From assembly GCF_005484805.1 (NCBI RefSeq), contig NZ_CP039432.1:620001-684000 (forward strand): a stretch of DNA of 64,000 nt, written 5' to 3'. Numbering within the stretch: position 1 is the first letter of the stretch; every line of letters starts with the position of its first letter. Position numbers and translations under genes: made by a program. The notes under the pieces are model-generated. The model searched no databases, was not told the DNA's origin, and saw nothing but the letters and a program-made list of their open reading frames with translations. Of the stretch, positions 12,059 to 21,368 are shown piece by piece. Source of the DNA: Rhodococcus sp. SGAir0479 (GTDB taxonomy: Bacteria; Actinomycetota; Actinomycetes; Mycobacteriales; Mycobacteriaceae).

Positions 12059-12382
12059 GTGACCTACACGATTGCCGAACCGTGCGTCGATGTGATGGAC
12101 AAGGCCTGTATCGAGGAGTGCCCGGTCGACTGCATCTACGAGGGCGGCCGCATGCTCTACATCCATCCGGACGAGTGCGTGGACTGCGGTGCGTGTGAAC
12201 CGGTCTGCCCTGTCGAGGCCATCTTCTACGAGGACGACGTCCCGGACCAGTGGACGGCGTACGTGGCCGCCAACGTCGACTTCTTCGACGATCTGGGCTC
12301 GCCCGGCGGCGCGGCCAAGCTCGGCAAGGTCGACTACGACACGCCGATGATCAAGGCCCTGCCCCCCATGAACGAGGACTGA
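12059..12382 (+). CDS. fdxC: Seven-iron type ferredoxin FdxC
   Basis: The 107-residue protein carries two cluster-binding regions: C-X7-C-X3-CP early ([14 protein letters not shown]) and [12 protein letters not shown] in the second half. This is the 3Fe-4S/4Fe-4S pattern of actinobacterial ferredoxins, and the length equals mycobacterial FdxC. It acts as a cytosolic electron carrier, for example to cytochromes P450 or other redox enzymes. The GTG at 12059 is chosen because the Cys pattern starts at once after it and a GGCAGGGAG site lies ahead; the frame is open to 11900. dapC follows after 46 nt, as in mycobacteria. Confidence 0.95.
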   Translation: MTYTIAEPCVDVMDKACIEECPVDCIYEGGRMLYIHPDECVDCGACEPVCPVEAIFYEDDVPDQWTAYVAANVDFFDDLGSPGGAAKLGKVDYDTPMIKALPPMNED

Positions 12383-12428
12383 CCGGGCACTCGCCGAGGA
12401 CCCGACGGAAGCATTCGAGGAACATCAG

Positions 12429-13523
12429 TTGCCGCGCACAGCCAAGACCCTGCCCGATTTCCCGTGGGACTCGCTCGCGTCCGCGAAGGAGAAGGCGCAG
12501 GCGCACCACGACGGCATCGTGAACCTGTCCGTCGGGACACCGGTGGATCCCGTCGCGCCCGTCATCCAGGATGCGTTGGCGTCGGTCGCGGCGGTGCCGG
12601 GCTATCCCACGACGCACGGCACCGACGCGCTGCGGGAGACGGCAGTGGCTTCGCTGGCGCGGCGCTACGGGATGACCGGGATCGATCCCGCGGCCGTGCT
12701 GCCGGTGATCGGCACCAAGGAGGTCATCGCGTGGTTGCCGACCCTGCTGGGGCTCGGCGCCGACGACCTCGTGGTGATCCCCGAGGTCGCGTACCCGACG
12801 TACGAGGTGGGTGCGCTGCTCGCCGGCGCGCGGGTGGTGCGAGCGGACGGGACCGCGCAGCTGGGCCCGCAGAAGCCGGCGCTGATCTTCGTCAACTCGC
12901 CGTCCAATCCCACCGGCAAGGTGCTCGGGGTCGAGCATCTGCGCAAGGTGGTCGACTTCGCGCGTGAGCGGGGCGCGATCGTCGCGTCCGACGAGTGCTA
13001 CCTCGGCCTGGCGTGGGAGGGCGAGGCGGTGTCGATCCTCGACCCGCGCGTGTGCGGCGGCGACCACACCGGTCTGCTGGCGATCCACTCGCTGTCGAAG
13101 ACGTCGAACCTCGCGAGCTACCGCGCCGGCTTCCTGGCGGGCGACCCCACGCTCATCGCGGAGCTGCTCGAGGTGCGCAAGCACGCCGGCATGATCATGC
13201 CGACGCCCATCCAGGCGGCCATGGCCGCGGCTCTGGCCGACGATGCGCAGGAGCGCGACCAGCGCGAGCGGTACCGCGGACGTCGCGAGATCCTGCTCGC
13301 CGCGGTGCGCGGTGCCGGGTTCACGGTCGACGACTCCGAGGCCGGGCTCTACCTGTGGGCCACCCGCGGTGAGGACTGCCGCGACACCGTCGACTGGTTC
13401 GCCGACCGCGGCATCCTGGTCGCGCCCGGCGACTTCTACGGCCCGCGCGGGCAGAAGCACGTGCGGATCGCCCTGACCGCCTCGGACGAGCGGATCGCGG
13501 CCGCGGCTTCCCGCCTCTCCTGA
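12429..13523 (+). CDS. dapC: Succinyldiaminopimelate transaminase DapC
   Basis: DapC is a PLP-dependent class I aminotransferase that makes N-succinyl-LL-diaminopimelate for lysine and peptidoglycan. The 364-residue protein has the expected NSPSNPTG segment (near residue 157), DECYLGL, and the PLP lysine in HSLSKTSNLASYR (near 221). The start is a TTG at 12429 with a GAGGA site at 12417-12421; the residues PRTAKTLPDFPWDSL that follow fit the family N-terminus. It lies directly after fdxC and on the same strand, an order shared with M. tuberculosis Rv1177-Rv1178. The other dap genes of this branch (dapD, dapE) are 10 kb away. Confidence 0.93.
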   Translation: MPRTAKTLPDFPWDSLASAKEKAQAHHDGIVNLSVGTPVDPVAPVIQDALASVAAVPGYPTTHGTDALRETAVASLARRYGMTGIDPAAVLPVIGTKEVIAWLPTLLGLGADDLVVIPEVAYPTYEVGALLAGARVVRADGTAQLGPQKPALIFVNSPSNPTGKVLGVEHLRKVVDFARERGAIVASDECYLGLAWEGEAVSILDPRVCGGDHTGLLAIHSLSKTSNLASYRAGFLAGDPTLIAELLEVRKHAGMIMPTPIQAAMAAALADDAQERDQRERYRGRREILLAAVRGAGFTVDDSEAGLYLWATRGEDCRDTVDWFADRGILVAPGDFYGPRGQKHVRIALTASDERIAAAASRLS

Positions 13524-13526
13524 CTC

Positions 13527-13575
13527 GTCCCGCCCGGCGCCCCCGCGTTCTGCGCATTCGTCGCGGGCGCGGGAC
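13527..13575 (+). terminator. Possible imperfect hairpin after dapC
   Basis: GTCCCGC at 13527-13533 pairs with GCGGGAC at 13569-13575, with partial inner pairing of GC-rich segments and bulges. Weak evidence only. Confidence 0.3.
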
Positions 13576-13679
13576 GGTCCTTTCCGCGTGCCGCGCACTC
13601 GTTGCGGGGCGCGCGGGGTGGTGTCGGGCGTAGCCTGAGCTTGGTTGCAGTCACCTGGCTCTTCGCCGAGGAGGGCAGC

Positions 13680-15329
13680 ATGGATGCCGTCACGCAGGTA
13701 CCGACGCCGCACAACGAGCCGGTCCACACCTACGCGCCTGGAAGCCCCGAGCGGTCCCGATTGCGGTCGGCCCTGGCGGAGCACACCGCCGAGCCGATCG
13801 AGCTCCCGCACGTGATCGGTGGACGCCACCGGTTCGGTGCCGGTGAGCGGCGGGAAGTGGTTCAGCCGCATCGTCATTCGGCGGTCCTCGGGACGTTGAC
13901 GAACGCGACCTACGACGACACCGACGCGGCGATCGACGCGGCGACCGCGGCCGCGCCGGGATGGCGGGAACTGCCGTTCGACGAGCGGGCCGCGGTGCTG
14001 CTGCGGGCGGCGGACCTGTTGTCCGGGCCGTGGCGCGAGAAGCTGGCCGCCGCCACCATGCTGGGCCAGTCCAAGTCGGTGCAGCAGGCCGAGATCGACG
14101 CGCCGTGCGAGCTGGTGGACTTCTGGCGGTTCAACGTGCACTTCGCCCGCGACATCCTGGCCACCCAACCGGCGTCGTCGCCGGGGGTGTGGAACCGGCT
14201 CGAGTACCGGCCGCTCGAGGGATTCGTGTACGCGGTCACGCCCTTCAACTTCACCGCCATCGCCGGGAACCTGCCGACGGCCCCCGCGCTCATGGGCAAC
14301 ACCGTGGTGTGGAAGCCGTCGCCCACCCAGACGCTCGCGGCGTACTGGACGATCCGGCTGCTCGAGGCGGCGGGCCTGCCGCCCGGCGTGATCAACCTGC
14401 TCACCGGCGACGGCATCGCGGTCTCGGACGTCGCACTGCGCGATCCCCGCCTGGCCGGGATTCACTTCACCGGTTCCACCACGACCTTCGAGTTTTTGTG
14501 GCGGGAGGTGGGTGCCGGCATCGGCCGCTACCGCGGCTACCCGCGCCTGGTGGGCGAGACCGGTGGCAAGGACTTCGTGGTGGCGCACCCGTCGGCCGAT
14601 CCCGCGGTGCTCTCGACGGCGCTGATCCGCGGCGCGTTCGAGTACCAGGGACAGAAGTGTTCGGCCGCTTCGCGCGCGTACGTCCCGAAGTCGGTGTGGG
14701 CCGGGATGCAGGACCAGTTCCTGGCCGAGGTCGACGCGCTCACCTACGGGGACGTGAGCGATCTCGAGAACTTCGGCGGCGCCCTCATCGACCGGCGGGC
14801 CTACGACAAGAGTATCGCGGCGATCGAGCGCGCCCGCGGCGCCGACGGTGTGCAGGTGGCGGTCGGCGGCAAGTACGACGACAGCGTCGGCTACTTCGTC
14901 CGGCCCACCGTGCTCCTCGTCGAGGACCCGCACGACGAGGCACTGACCACCGAGTACTTCGGTCCGATCCTGTCCGTCCACGTCTACGACGACGGCGCCC
15001 CGGGCGCGTTCACCGACGTCCTCGCCGCGGTCGACACCGCGTCGCCGTACGCGCTCACCGGTGCGATCGTCGCGACCGACCGCGCCGCGATCGAACAGGC
15101 CTCGGCCGCATTGCGTTACACAGCCGGCAATTTCTACGTCAACGACAAACCGACCGGGGCCGTGGTGGGGCAGCAGCCGTTCGGGGGCGCTCGGGCGTCC
15201 GGCACCAACGACAAGGCGGGCTCGCCGCTCAACCTGCTGCGCTGGGTGTCGGCGCGCACGATCAAGGAGACGTTCGTTCCGCCCACCGATCACCGCTACC
15301 CGCACATGGACCCGGAGCCCGGTTCGTGA
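13680..15329 (+). CDS. pruA: 1-pyrroline-5-carboxylate dehydrogenase PruA
   Basis: PruA is an NAD-dependent aldehyde dehydrogenase that oxidises P5C/glutamate semialdehyde to glutamate, the second step of proline catabolism. The ATG at 13680 gives 549 residues. The catalytic Cys327 lies in GQKCSAASR and the general base Glu293 in GETGGKDF; the cofactor segment PFNFTAIAGN is also present. A TAGCCT hexamer near 13631 is a candidate -10. The stop overlaps the proline dehydrogenase gene by 4 nt, so the two enzymes are probably made together, as separate proteins in contrast to the fused PutA of many proteobacteria. Confidence 0.96.
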   Translation: MDAVTQVPTPHNEPVHTYAPGSPERSRLRSALAEHTAEPIELPHVIGGRHRFGAGERREVVQPHRHSAVLGTLTNATYDDTDAAIDAATAAAPGWRELPFDERAAVLLRAADLLSGPWREKLAAATMLGQSKSVQQAEIDAPCELVDFWRFNVHFARDILATQPASSPGVWNRLEYRPLEGFVYAVTPFNFTAIAGNLPTAPALMGNTVVWKPSPTQTLAAYWTIRLLEAAGLPPGVINLLTGDGIAVSDVALRDPRLAGIHFTGSTTTFEFLWREVGAGIGRYRGYPRLVGETGGKDFVVAHPSADPAVLSTALIRGAFEYQGQKCSAASRAYVPKSVWAGMQDQFLAEVDALTYGDVSDLENFGGALIDRRAYDKSIAAIERARGADGVQVAVGGKYDDSVGYFVRPTVLLVEDPHDEALTTEYFGPILSVHVYDDGAPGAFTDVLAAVDTASPYALTGAIVATDRAAIEQASAALRYTAGNFYVNDKPTGAVVGQQPFGGARASGTNDKAGSPLNLLRWVSARTIKETFVPPTDHRYPHMDPEPGS

Positions 15330-16294
15330 CGTCGGGGGCGCTGTCGAACCCCCTGCGGCCGGCGATTTTGGCGGCCGCGGGTTCGGGGCGCGCGAAGAGC
15401 CTGATCACCCGGGCGCCGGGAACCAAGTCGATCGTCCGCCGGTTCGTCGCGGGGGAGACGCTCGGCGACGCGATGGCGGCGACGACGACGCTGCTGGGGC
15501 AGGGCCGATGGGTGAGTATCGACCGCCTCGGCGAGGACACCCGCGACGCCGCCCGGGCCCGCGACACCGTGGTGGCGTACCTCGAACTGCTCGCCGAGCT
15601 GGCGCGGCTGCCGCAGGCGCACGGTGCGGGTGCCCGCCCGCTGGAGGTGTCCGTCAAGCTCTCGGCGCTGGGACAGGACCTGCCCGGGGACGGGGGCAAG
15701 ATCGCGCTCGACCATGCCCGCACCATCTGCGCCGCCGCGGAGGAGCACGGCGTGTGGGTCACCGTCGACGCCGAGGACCACACCCGCACCGATTCGACGC
15801 TGTCGATCGTGCGCGAGCTGCGGGCGGACTTCCCGTGGCTGGGCACGGTGCTGCAGGCGTACCTGCGCCGGACCGAGGCCGACTGCCGGGACCTGGCCGG
15901 CGCGCAGTCGCGGGTGCGGCTGTGCAAGGGCGCGTATCGCGAACCCGAATCGGTGGCGTTCCGCTCGCGCGCCGAGGTCGACGCGTCCTACCGGCGGTGC
16001 CTGACGGTTCTGATGCGCGGGCGCGGCTACCCCATGATCGCCACCCACGACCCGGCGATCATCGCCGCGGTCGACCCTCTGGCGATCGAAACCGGCCGGG
16101 GGACGGACGGGTACGAGCATCAGATGCTGTTCGGGATACGGGACCTCGAGCAGGCACGCCTCGTCGACGCCGGCCGCCGCGTGCGCGTGTACGTGCCGTA
16201 CGGCAGCCAGTGGTACGGCTACTTCATGCGCCGGCTCGCCGAACGCCCGTCGAACCTGAGGTTCTTCGTGCGTTCGACACTCACCCGGGGCTGA
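15326..16294 (+). CDS. putB: Proline dehydrogenase (PutB-type, monofunctional)
   Basis: This FAD enzyme oxidises proline to 1-pyrroline-5-carboxylate. The GTG at 15326 overlaps the pruA stop (GTGA) and yields 322 residues, typical of monofunctional actinobacterial enzymes. Visible family features are VSVKLSALGQ, VTVDAEDHT, RVRLCKGAYREP and the late YVPYGSQWYGYFMRRLAERPSN with paired arginines that bind the proline carboxylate. Electrons likely go to the respiratory chain. The pair pruA-putB matches Rv1187-Rv1188. No PutR-type regulator is adjacent. Confidence 0.95.
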   Translation: MTSGALSNPLRPAILAAAGSGRAKSLITRAPGTKSIVRRFVAGETLGDAMAATTTLLGQGRWVSIDRLGEDTRDAARARDTVVAYLELLAELARLPQAHGAGARPLEVSVKLSALGQDLPGDGGKIALDHARTICAAAEEHGVWVTVDAEDHTRTDSTLSIVRELRADFPWLGTVLQAYLRRTEADCRDLAGAQSRVRLCKGAYREPESVAFRSRAEVDASYRRCLTVLMRGRGYPMIATHDPAIIAAVDPLAIETGRGTDGYEHQMLFGIRDLEQARLVDAGRRVRVYVPYGSQWYGYFMRRLAERPSNLRFFVRSTLTRG

Positions 16295-16320
16295 TTACAC
16301 GATGTGAGACAGTGGGCGTC

Positions 16321-17724
16321 GTGCTGCTCAGTTCGCTCGACCCACTCGCCGTAGCGCGCGGCGACGACATGCCCGACGCCGTCCGGATCGGAGACACCGC
16401 GCTCTCGCGCACGGACATCCTCGGGGCCGCCGGGGCGCTGGCCAAACGGATCGCCGGCGCCCGCCGTGTCGCGGTCCTCGCCGAGCCGACCCCGGCCACC
16501 GTGATCGCGATCGTGGGCGGGCTACTCGCCGGGGCCACGCTGGTCCCGGTGCCGCCGGACTCGGGCCCGGCGGAACTGGCACACATCCTGTCCGATTCCG
16601 GCGCGCAGGCCTGGTTGGGTCGGGCCCCGGAGGGCTCCGATCTGCCGTCCGTCCCGGTCCGCGTGCACGCGCGCGACTGGCACGCCCACCCCGAGCCCGC
16701 CCCGTCTGCGATCGCGTTCGTGCTCTACACGTCGGGAACCACGGGCGCGCCCAAGGGGGTACTGCTCAGCCGGCGCGCCCTGGCCGCCGGCATCGACGCG
16801 ATGGCCGAGGCGTGGGACTGGACGTCGAAGGACGTTCTGGTGCACGGCCTGCCGCTGTTCCACGTGCACGGGTTGATCCTCGGGCTCGTGGGTCCCCTCC
16901 GGGTGGGCAGCCGGCTGATCCACACCGGGAAGCCCACCCCGCAGGCGTACGCGCAGGCCGCGCGGGACGGCGGGACGCTGTTCTTCGGGGTGCCCACCGT
17001 GTGGTCGCGGATCGCCGACGACGCGGAGTCGGCCCGCGCGCTCGCCACGGCCAGGCTGCTGGTGTCGGGAAGCGCCGCGCTCCCGGTCCCGGTGTTCGAG
17101 CGGTTGCACGAGCTCACCGGGATCGCCCCGATCGAGCGGTACGGCATGAGCGAGACGATGTTGACCGTCACCACCCGCGTCGACGGCGAACGCCGACCCG
17201 GCTGGGTGGGTCTGCCGGTCCGCGGTGTCGAGACGCGACTGCGGGACGAGCACGGGGGAGAGGTCCCGCACGACGGCGAGAGCATCGGCGGCCTGCAGGT
17301 GCGCGGGCCCATGCTGTTCGACGGCTACCTCGGCCGCCCCGACGCGACCGCGGAGTCGTGGACGGAGGACGGGTGGTTCCGGACCGGCGACGTCGCGGTG
17401 GTCGACGCGGACGGGTTCCACCGCATCGTCGGCCGCGAGTCGACCGATCTCATCAAGTCGGGCGGCTACCGCATCGGCGCCGGGGAGGTCGAGACCGCGC
17501 TGCTCGGGCACCCCGCAGTCCGGGAAGCCGCCGTGGTGGGGCTGCCGGACGCCGACCTCGGCCAGCGTATCGTCGCGTTCGTCGTCGCCGACGGCGTCGA
17601 TCCGCAGACGCTCATCGACCACGTCGCGTCGCAGCTGTCGGTCCACAAGCGCCCCCGCGAGGTGCGGATCGTGGAGTCGTTGCCGCGCAACGCGATGGGG
17701 AAGGTGCAGAAGAAGCTGCTGTAG
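16321..17724 (+). CDS. fadD36: Fatty-acyl-CoA ligase FadD36-like
   Basis: This 467-residue ANL-superfamily ligase activates a carboxylic acid to its CoA thioester through an acyl-AMP. The P-loop YTSGTTGAPKGV lies near residue 139, the YGMSET motif near 275, the hinge RTGDVAVVDADGFHRIVGR near 356 and the catalytic Lys in NAMGKVQKKLL at the C-terminus. It is short for a long-chain FadD and resembles malonyl-CoA/methylmalonyl-CoA-type synthetases. The GTG at 16321 is preceded at 7 nt by GACAGT, consistent with a leaderless start. It ends tail to tail with a 3-hydroxyacyl-CoA dehydrogenase gene; a short hairpin spans the two stop codons. Confidence 0.88.
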   Translation: MLLSSLDPLAVARGDDMPDAVRIGDTALSRTDILGAAGALAKRIAGARRVAVLAEPTPATVIAIVGGLLAGATLVPVPPDSGPAELAHILSDSGAQAWLGRAPEGSDLPSVPVRVHARDWHAHPEPAPSAIAFVLYTSGTTGAPKGVLLSRRALAAGIDAMAEAWDWTSKDVLVHGLPLFHVHGLILGLVGPLRVGSRLIHTGKPTPQAYAQAARDGGTLFFGVPTVWSRIADDAESARALATARLLVSGSAALPVPVFERLHELTGIAPIERYGMSETMLTVTTRVDGERRPGWVGLPVRGVETRLRDEHGGEVPHDGESIGGLQVRGPMLFDGYLGRPDATAESWTEDGWFRTGDVAVVDADGFHRIVGRESTDLIKSGGYRIGAGEVETALLGHPAVREAAVVGLPDADLGQRIVAFVVADGVDPQTLIDHVASQLSVHKRPREVRIVESLPRNAMGKVQKKLL

Positions 17725-17741
17725 GCGGCGCGAGGCGCCTA
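17722..17741. terminator. Short inverted repeat spanning both stop codons
   Basis: TAGGCG at 17722-17727 pairs with CGCCTA at 17736-17741, starting at the fadD36 stop and ending at the stop of the opposite gene. The 6-bp stem is short, so termination function is uncertain. Confidence 0.4.
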
Positions 17742-18590
17742 GTAGCGATAGAAGCCCTCGCCGGACGCGATGCCCAGCTTGCCCTTGTCGATGTAGTTCT
17801 CCTTGAGCCACGCGGCCAGCTTCCGCGCGTCCTCGTCGCCGTTGGCCATGATGTTGTACGGCGTGGTGAGGCCGATGATGTCGAAGATCTGGAACGGGCC
17901 CATCGGCGCGCCCGTCGCGATCTTCCACGTCTTGTCGACGCCCTCCGGATCGGCGTAGCCGCCGGCGGCGAGGGCGGCGGCCGCGTTGAGGAACGGCACG
18001 AGCAGCGAGTTCAGCACGTACCCCGCCTTCTCCTTGTGCAGTTCGATGGGCACCATGCCGATCTCGGACGCGAATTCGACGACCGTGCGGAACACCTCGG
18101 GGTCGGTCCGGTCGGTGCCCATCACTTCGGCGGTGTTGAAGCGCCACACCCGGTTCGCGAAGTGCAGCGCCAGGAACCGGTCCGGACGCCCGGTGGCGTC
18201 GGCCAGGTCGCTGGGCAGCAACGTCGACGAGTTGGTCGCGAAAATGGTCCGCTCGGGTGCGGCACTGCCGATCCGGCGGTACGTCTCCTGCTTGAGCGAG
18301 AGGATCTCCGGGATCGCCTCGATGACCAGGTCCGCGTCGGCGACGGCCGCGTCGAGATCGGTGGTCGAGGTGAGCCGGTCGAGCGTCGCGGCGGCACTGC
18401 CGTCGTCGGCGCCGGGGACCTCCTGCCGATAGGTGTCGACCAGGCCCGCGAAACGCCCGCGGGCGGCCTCGAGCGCGTTGTCGTCGATGTCGTACGACGT
18501 GACGTCGAATCCCTTGAAAGCGGTCTGGAAGGCGATCTGGGAGCCGAGGACTCCCGCCCCCAGTACCGTGACTTTCCGAATGTCCGTCAT
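17739..18590 (-). CDS. 3-hydroxyacyl-CoA dehydrogenase (short, FadB2-like)
   Basis: The protein (283 residues) has an N-terminal NAD-binding Rossmann motif, VLGAGVLGSQIAFQTAFKG (residues 9-27), and a C-terminal helical domain with FFNPV-region equivalent LALHFANRVWR and a His as catalytic base. This is the monofunctional 3-hydroxybutyryl/3-hydroxyacyl-CoA dehydrogenase family. It oxidises 3-hydroxyacyl-CoA or works in reverse, in beta-oxidation or butanoate metabolism. The HFAN form differs from the canonical HFFNP, so the substrate range may be unusual. It is divergent from an MDR-family reductase, with 93 nt between. Confidence 0.88.
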   Translation of the reverse strand: MTDIRKVTVLGAGVLGSQIAFQTAFKGFDVTSYDIDDNALEAARGRFAGLVDTYRQEVPGADDGSAAATLDRLTSTTDLDAAVADADLVIEAIPEILSLKQETYRRIGSAAPERTIFATNSSTLLPSDLADATGRPDRFLALHFANRVWRFNTAEVMGTDRTDPEVFRTVVEFASEIGMVPIELHKEKAGYVLNSLLVPFLNAAAALAAGGYADPEGVDKTWKIATGAPMGPFQIFDIIGLTTPYNIMANGDEDARKLAAWLKENYIDKGKLGIASGEGFYRY

Positions 18591-18683
18591 GAACTTCCTC
18601 CCGGTGGCGTGGCCGAATCGGACGACGGCCGGTTCCCTTGTGACGATATCCCCGACCCGCGCCCGGCGGCGTACCGTCGGGGT

Positions 18684-19715
18684 ATGAGTGCAGTCACGAG
18701 TACCCGTATCGTTCTCGCCTCACGACCGGACGGCGAGCCCACCGAGGACAATTTCCGAACGGAGACAGTCGATTTGCCCGAGCTGTCCGACGGGCAGGTC
18801 CTGTTGCGGACGGTCTACCTCTCGCTCGACCCCTACATGCGCGGACGGATGAGTGCCGCCGAGTCGTACGCCGCGCCGGTCGAGGTGGGTGACGTCATGG
18901 TCGGCGGGACGGTCTCGCAGGTGATGGAGTCCCGGAACCCGGACGTGGCCGAGGGCGCGTACGTGCTCGCGTACGGTGGCTGGCAGACCCACTCCGTGGC
19001 CGACGGCAGGTCCGTCCGGGTCCTCGATCCCGATCGCGCGCCGCTGTCCACGGCGCTCGGTGTGCTCGGCATGCCCGGTTTCACCGCGTATGCCGGCCTT
19101 CTGAAGATCGGTCGCCCGCAGGCGGGCGAGACCGTCGTGGTGGCCGCCGCGTCGGGCCCGGTGGGCTCCGCAGTCGGGCAGATCGCGAAGATCCACGGCG
19201 CCCGGGCCGTCGGCATCGCCGGCGGTCCGGAGAAGTGCGCCCACGTGCGTGACGACCTGGGGTTCGACGTCGCGATCGACCATCGTGCAGACGATTTCGC
19301 CGAGCAGTTGCGCGATGCCGTACCGGACGGCATCGACGTGTACTTCGAGAACGTCGGGGGCCCGGTCACCGCGGCCGTGGTGCCGTTGCTCAATCTGTAC
19401 GCACGAATGCCGGTGTGCGGCTTGGTCGCTCAGTACAACGCCCCGTCGGCTCCGGAGGGGCCGGACCGGTTGCCCGCGTTCATGGGCCGCGTCCTCACCA
19501 AGAGCCTGACCATCCGCGGGTTCATCCAGTCGGAGTTCGTCGAGGAGATGTACGACGACTTCGAACGCGACGCCTCCCAGTGGGTCGCCCAGGGGCTGCT
19601 GAAGTACCGGGAGGACGTCGTGGACGGATTGGAGAACGCGCCCGAAGCGTTCCTCGGGCTCCTGCACGGCAAGAACTTCGGGAAACTCGTCGTCCGCGTC
19701 GCGCCCGAGGAGTGA
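18684..19715 (+). CDS. NADP-dependent MDR oxidoreductase (CurA/leukotriene B4 12-hydroxydehydrogenase type)
   Basis: The 343-residue protein belongs to the zinc-free medium-chain reductases. It has LDPYMRGRM (residues 42-50), the GMPGFTAYAGL segment and an AASGPVGSAVGQIAK nucleotide-binding loop near residues 153-167. No zinc ligands are seen. Relatives reduce carbon-carbon double bonds of enones. The ATG at 18684 is preceded by TACCGT with a 6-nt gap, suggesting a leaderless message; the longer open frame upstream is not used. It is convergent with the TauD-type gene, 21 nt apart. Confidence 0.88.
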   Translation: MSAVTSTRIVLASRPDGEPTEDNFRTETVDLPELSDGQVLLRTVYLSLDPYMRGRMSAAESYAAPVEVGDVMVGGTVSQVMESRNPDVAEGAYVLAYGGWQTHSVADGRSVRVLDPDRAPLSTALGVLGMPGFTAYAGLLKIGRPQAGETVVVAAASGPVGSAVGQIAKIHGARAVGIAGGPEKCAHVRDDLGFDVAIDHRADDFAEQLRDAVPDGIDVYFENVGGPVTAAVVPLLNLYARMPVCGLVAQYNAPSAPEGPDRLPAFMGRVLTKSLTIRGFIQSEFVEEMYDDFERDASQWVAQGLLKYREDVVDGLENAPEAFLGLLHGKNFGKLVVRVAPEE

Positions 19716-19736
19716 TCGGCGGGCGAGGACCGATCG

Positions 19737-20699
19737 TCAGTCCGTGATGCCGACGGGGCGGTCGCCGACGATCGAGATCCGGTCCATCACGCGGCGCGCG
19801 GGGTAGTAGTCGCTGGACGCGTAGTGCTGGCAGGCGCGGTTGTCCCAGAACGCGATGGTGTCGGGACGCCAGTGCAGACGCACCTGGAACTCGGGGCGCT
19901 GGACGTGGCGGTACAGCATCCGCAGCAGCTCGTCCGACTCGTGCTGGGAGACGCCCAGGATCCGCTGCGTGAAGACCGGGTTCACGAACAGGACTCGGCG
20001 CCCGGTCTCCGGCACCACCCGTACCACCGGGTGCGTGACCGGAGGGAACGCCGGCCGGAGCATCTCGACGGTCTCGGCCGGCATGCCGCGGCCGAACGAG
20101 TTGATCCAGTCGTGTTCCGCTTCGAGGTGGTCGATGCGCGCGCGCACGTCCTCGGGCAGCAGGTCGTAGGCCGCGCCGGTGTCGGCCCACAGGGTGTCGC
20201 CGCCCACGTCGGGCACCTCGACACCACGCAGAATCGCTGCGAACGAGGGGAACTCGTGCCACGTGACGTCGTTGTGCCACATGTTCTCCACACCCGCGGC
20301 CACGGCGTCCTTGGCGAGGGTGGCGACATCCGCGTCGCTCTGGCCGGGCTGGGTGTACTTGAAGAACGGGTGCTGTTCGAGCTCGCCCCAGCGGGCGGCG
20401 AACGCGCGGTGGTCGGCGCGGTCGATGGCCTGGTCGCGGAAGAACAGCACCTTCCATTCGAGGAGTGCTCGACGCAGTTCCGCGAGGACGTCGTCGGAGA
20501 GGTCGCCGCTCAACCGGATTCCCGAGATCTCCGCGCCGATGGTGGGAGTCTTCGGGGTGAGCGAGAACAGCTCGTACGGACGGCTCTCGCAGCGGTCGGT
20601 GGTGCGGGGAGCGACCAGGGGCCCCACCGCGTAGAGCGGGTCCGTCGGGCGGGGCTCGAGGAACGTGCGGAAGATGTTCGGCGTCGCAGCTGCGGTCAT
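19737..20699 (-). CDS. TauD/TfdA-family Fe(II)/2-oxoglutarate dioxygenase
   Basis: This 320-residue enzyme uses iron, oxygen and 2-oxoglutarate to hydroxylate and usually cleave a small anionic substrate such as taurine, an alkyl sulfate or a phenoxyacid. The iron-binding HxD is WHNDVTW (His142, Asp144); the distal His is in AFWDNRACQHYAS with the 2-oxoglutarate Arg shortly after (YPARRVMDR). The ATG at 20699 overlaps the stop of the upstream tetR gene by 4 nt (ATGA), so enzyme and regulator are co-transcribed. No sulfonate transporter is nearby, so the substrate is not known. Confidence 0.9.
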   Translation of the reverse strand: MTAAATPNIFRTFLEPRPTDPLYAVGPLVAPRTTDRCESRPYELFSLTPKTPTIGAEISGIRLSGDLSDDVLAELRRALLEWKVLFFRDQAIDRADHRAFAARWGELEQHPFFKYTQPGQSDADVATLAKDAVAAGVENMWHNDVTWHEFPSFAAILRGVEVPDVGGDTLWADTGAAYDLLPEDVRARIDHLEAEHDWINSFGRGMPAETVEMLRPAFPPVTHPVVRVVPETGRRVLFVNPVFTQRILGVSQHESDELLRMLYRHVQRPEFQVRLHWRPDTIAFWDNRACQHYASSDYYPARRVMDRISIVGDRPVGITD

Positions 20700-21358
20700 A
20701 GCGAAACTCCTCGTGTTTCGGTGCATTCCGTCGGATCGGATGCACTGCCGGGTGGAACGGACGTGGGTGCCTCGATCATCGCCACACACGTGTCGACGAG
20801 GTCGGCGACGATCGCGGCGGTGTCCGCCGCCGTGCGGGCGGTGCCCTCGCGGGCGGCCAGCGACGTGATGCCGAGCATGACGATGTTGTCGGCACGCCAC
20901 TCCGCGATGTGGCCGGGGGCGGGGCACAGGTCCACCAGCAGACGGTGGACGTGTCGGTAGCTTTCCGCTTTCAGGTGCTTGCGGATCATGTCGGCGAGCG
21001 CCGGATCGAACAGGCCCTGAACGAGGAATCGGGCGTAGCGGCTCCCGGGGCGCCCGAGGGTCTCGGCGGCGAGCGGCCGGACCAGTGCCTCGACGGCCCC
21101 GCGGACCGTGGGCGGTTCGCCCCGCCGTTCGATCTCGTCGAGAAGTTCGCGTCGGCGGGTGTCGACGGGTGTCATCCGGACCTCGACGAGCGCCTCGATG
21201 AGGCCTTCGCGGGAACCGAAGTGGTACGTGGCCGCCGACTTGTTGGACTGGTTCGCCGCGATCTGGACGTCCTTGAGCGTCAGTGCGGGCATGCCCCGTT
21301 CGGCGATGATCTGCTCGGCCGCGGCGAGCATCGCCTGCCGCGCGGTGGTCTGGGTCAC
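20696..21358 (-). CDS. TetR-family regulator of the TauD-type gene
   Basis: The 220-residue protein has an N-terminal helix-turn-helix: AAEQIIAERGMPALTLKDVQIAANQSNKSAATYHFGSREGLIEALVEVR, ending in the typical YHFGSREGL. The rest is a ligand-binding domain without recognisable specificity. The GTG at 21358 is chosen because VTQTTARQAMLAAAEQII is a normal TetR start; the frame extends to 21415. A 16-bp inverted repeat sits just upstream at 21369-21384, a natural autoregulatory site. The gene leads an operon with the dioxygenase (4-nt overlap). Confidence 0.88.
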   Translation of the reverse strand: MTQTTARQAMLAAAEQIIAERGMPALTLKDVQIAANQSNKSAATYHFGSREGLIEALVEVRMTPVDTRRRELLDEIERRGEPPTVRGAVEALVRPLAAETLGRPGSRYARFLVQGLFDPALADMIRKHLKAESYRHVHRLLVDLCPAPGHIAEWRADNIVMLGITSLAAREGTARTAADTAAIVADLVDTCVAMIEAPTSVPPGSASDPTECTETRGVSL

Positions 21359-21368
21359 ACCGTCAATG

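Noticed and set aside
12351-15305. A 984-codon minus-strand frame across dapC and pruA
   Set aside because: Antisense shadow of two enzymes; no motif and no ribosome-binding site.
13961-15325. N-terminal extension of the proline dehydrogenase frame into pruA
   Set aside because: The extension is the out-of-frame shadow of pruA; a GTG overlapping the pruA stop gives the expected protein length.
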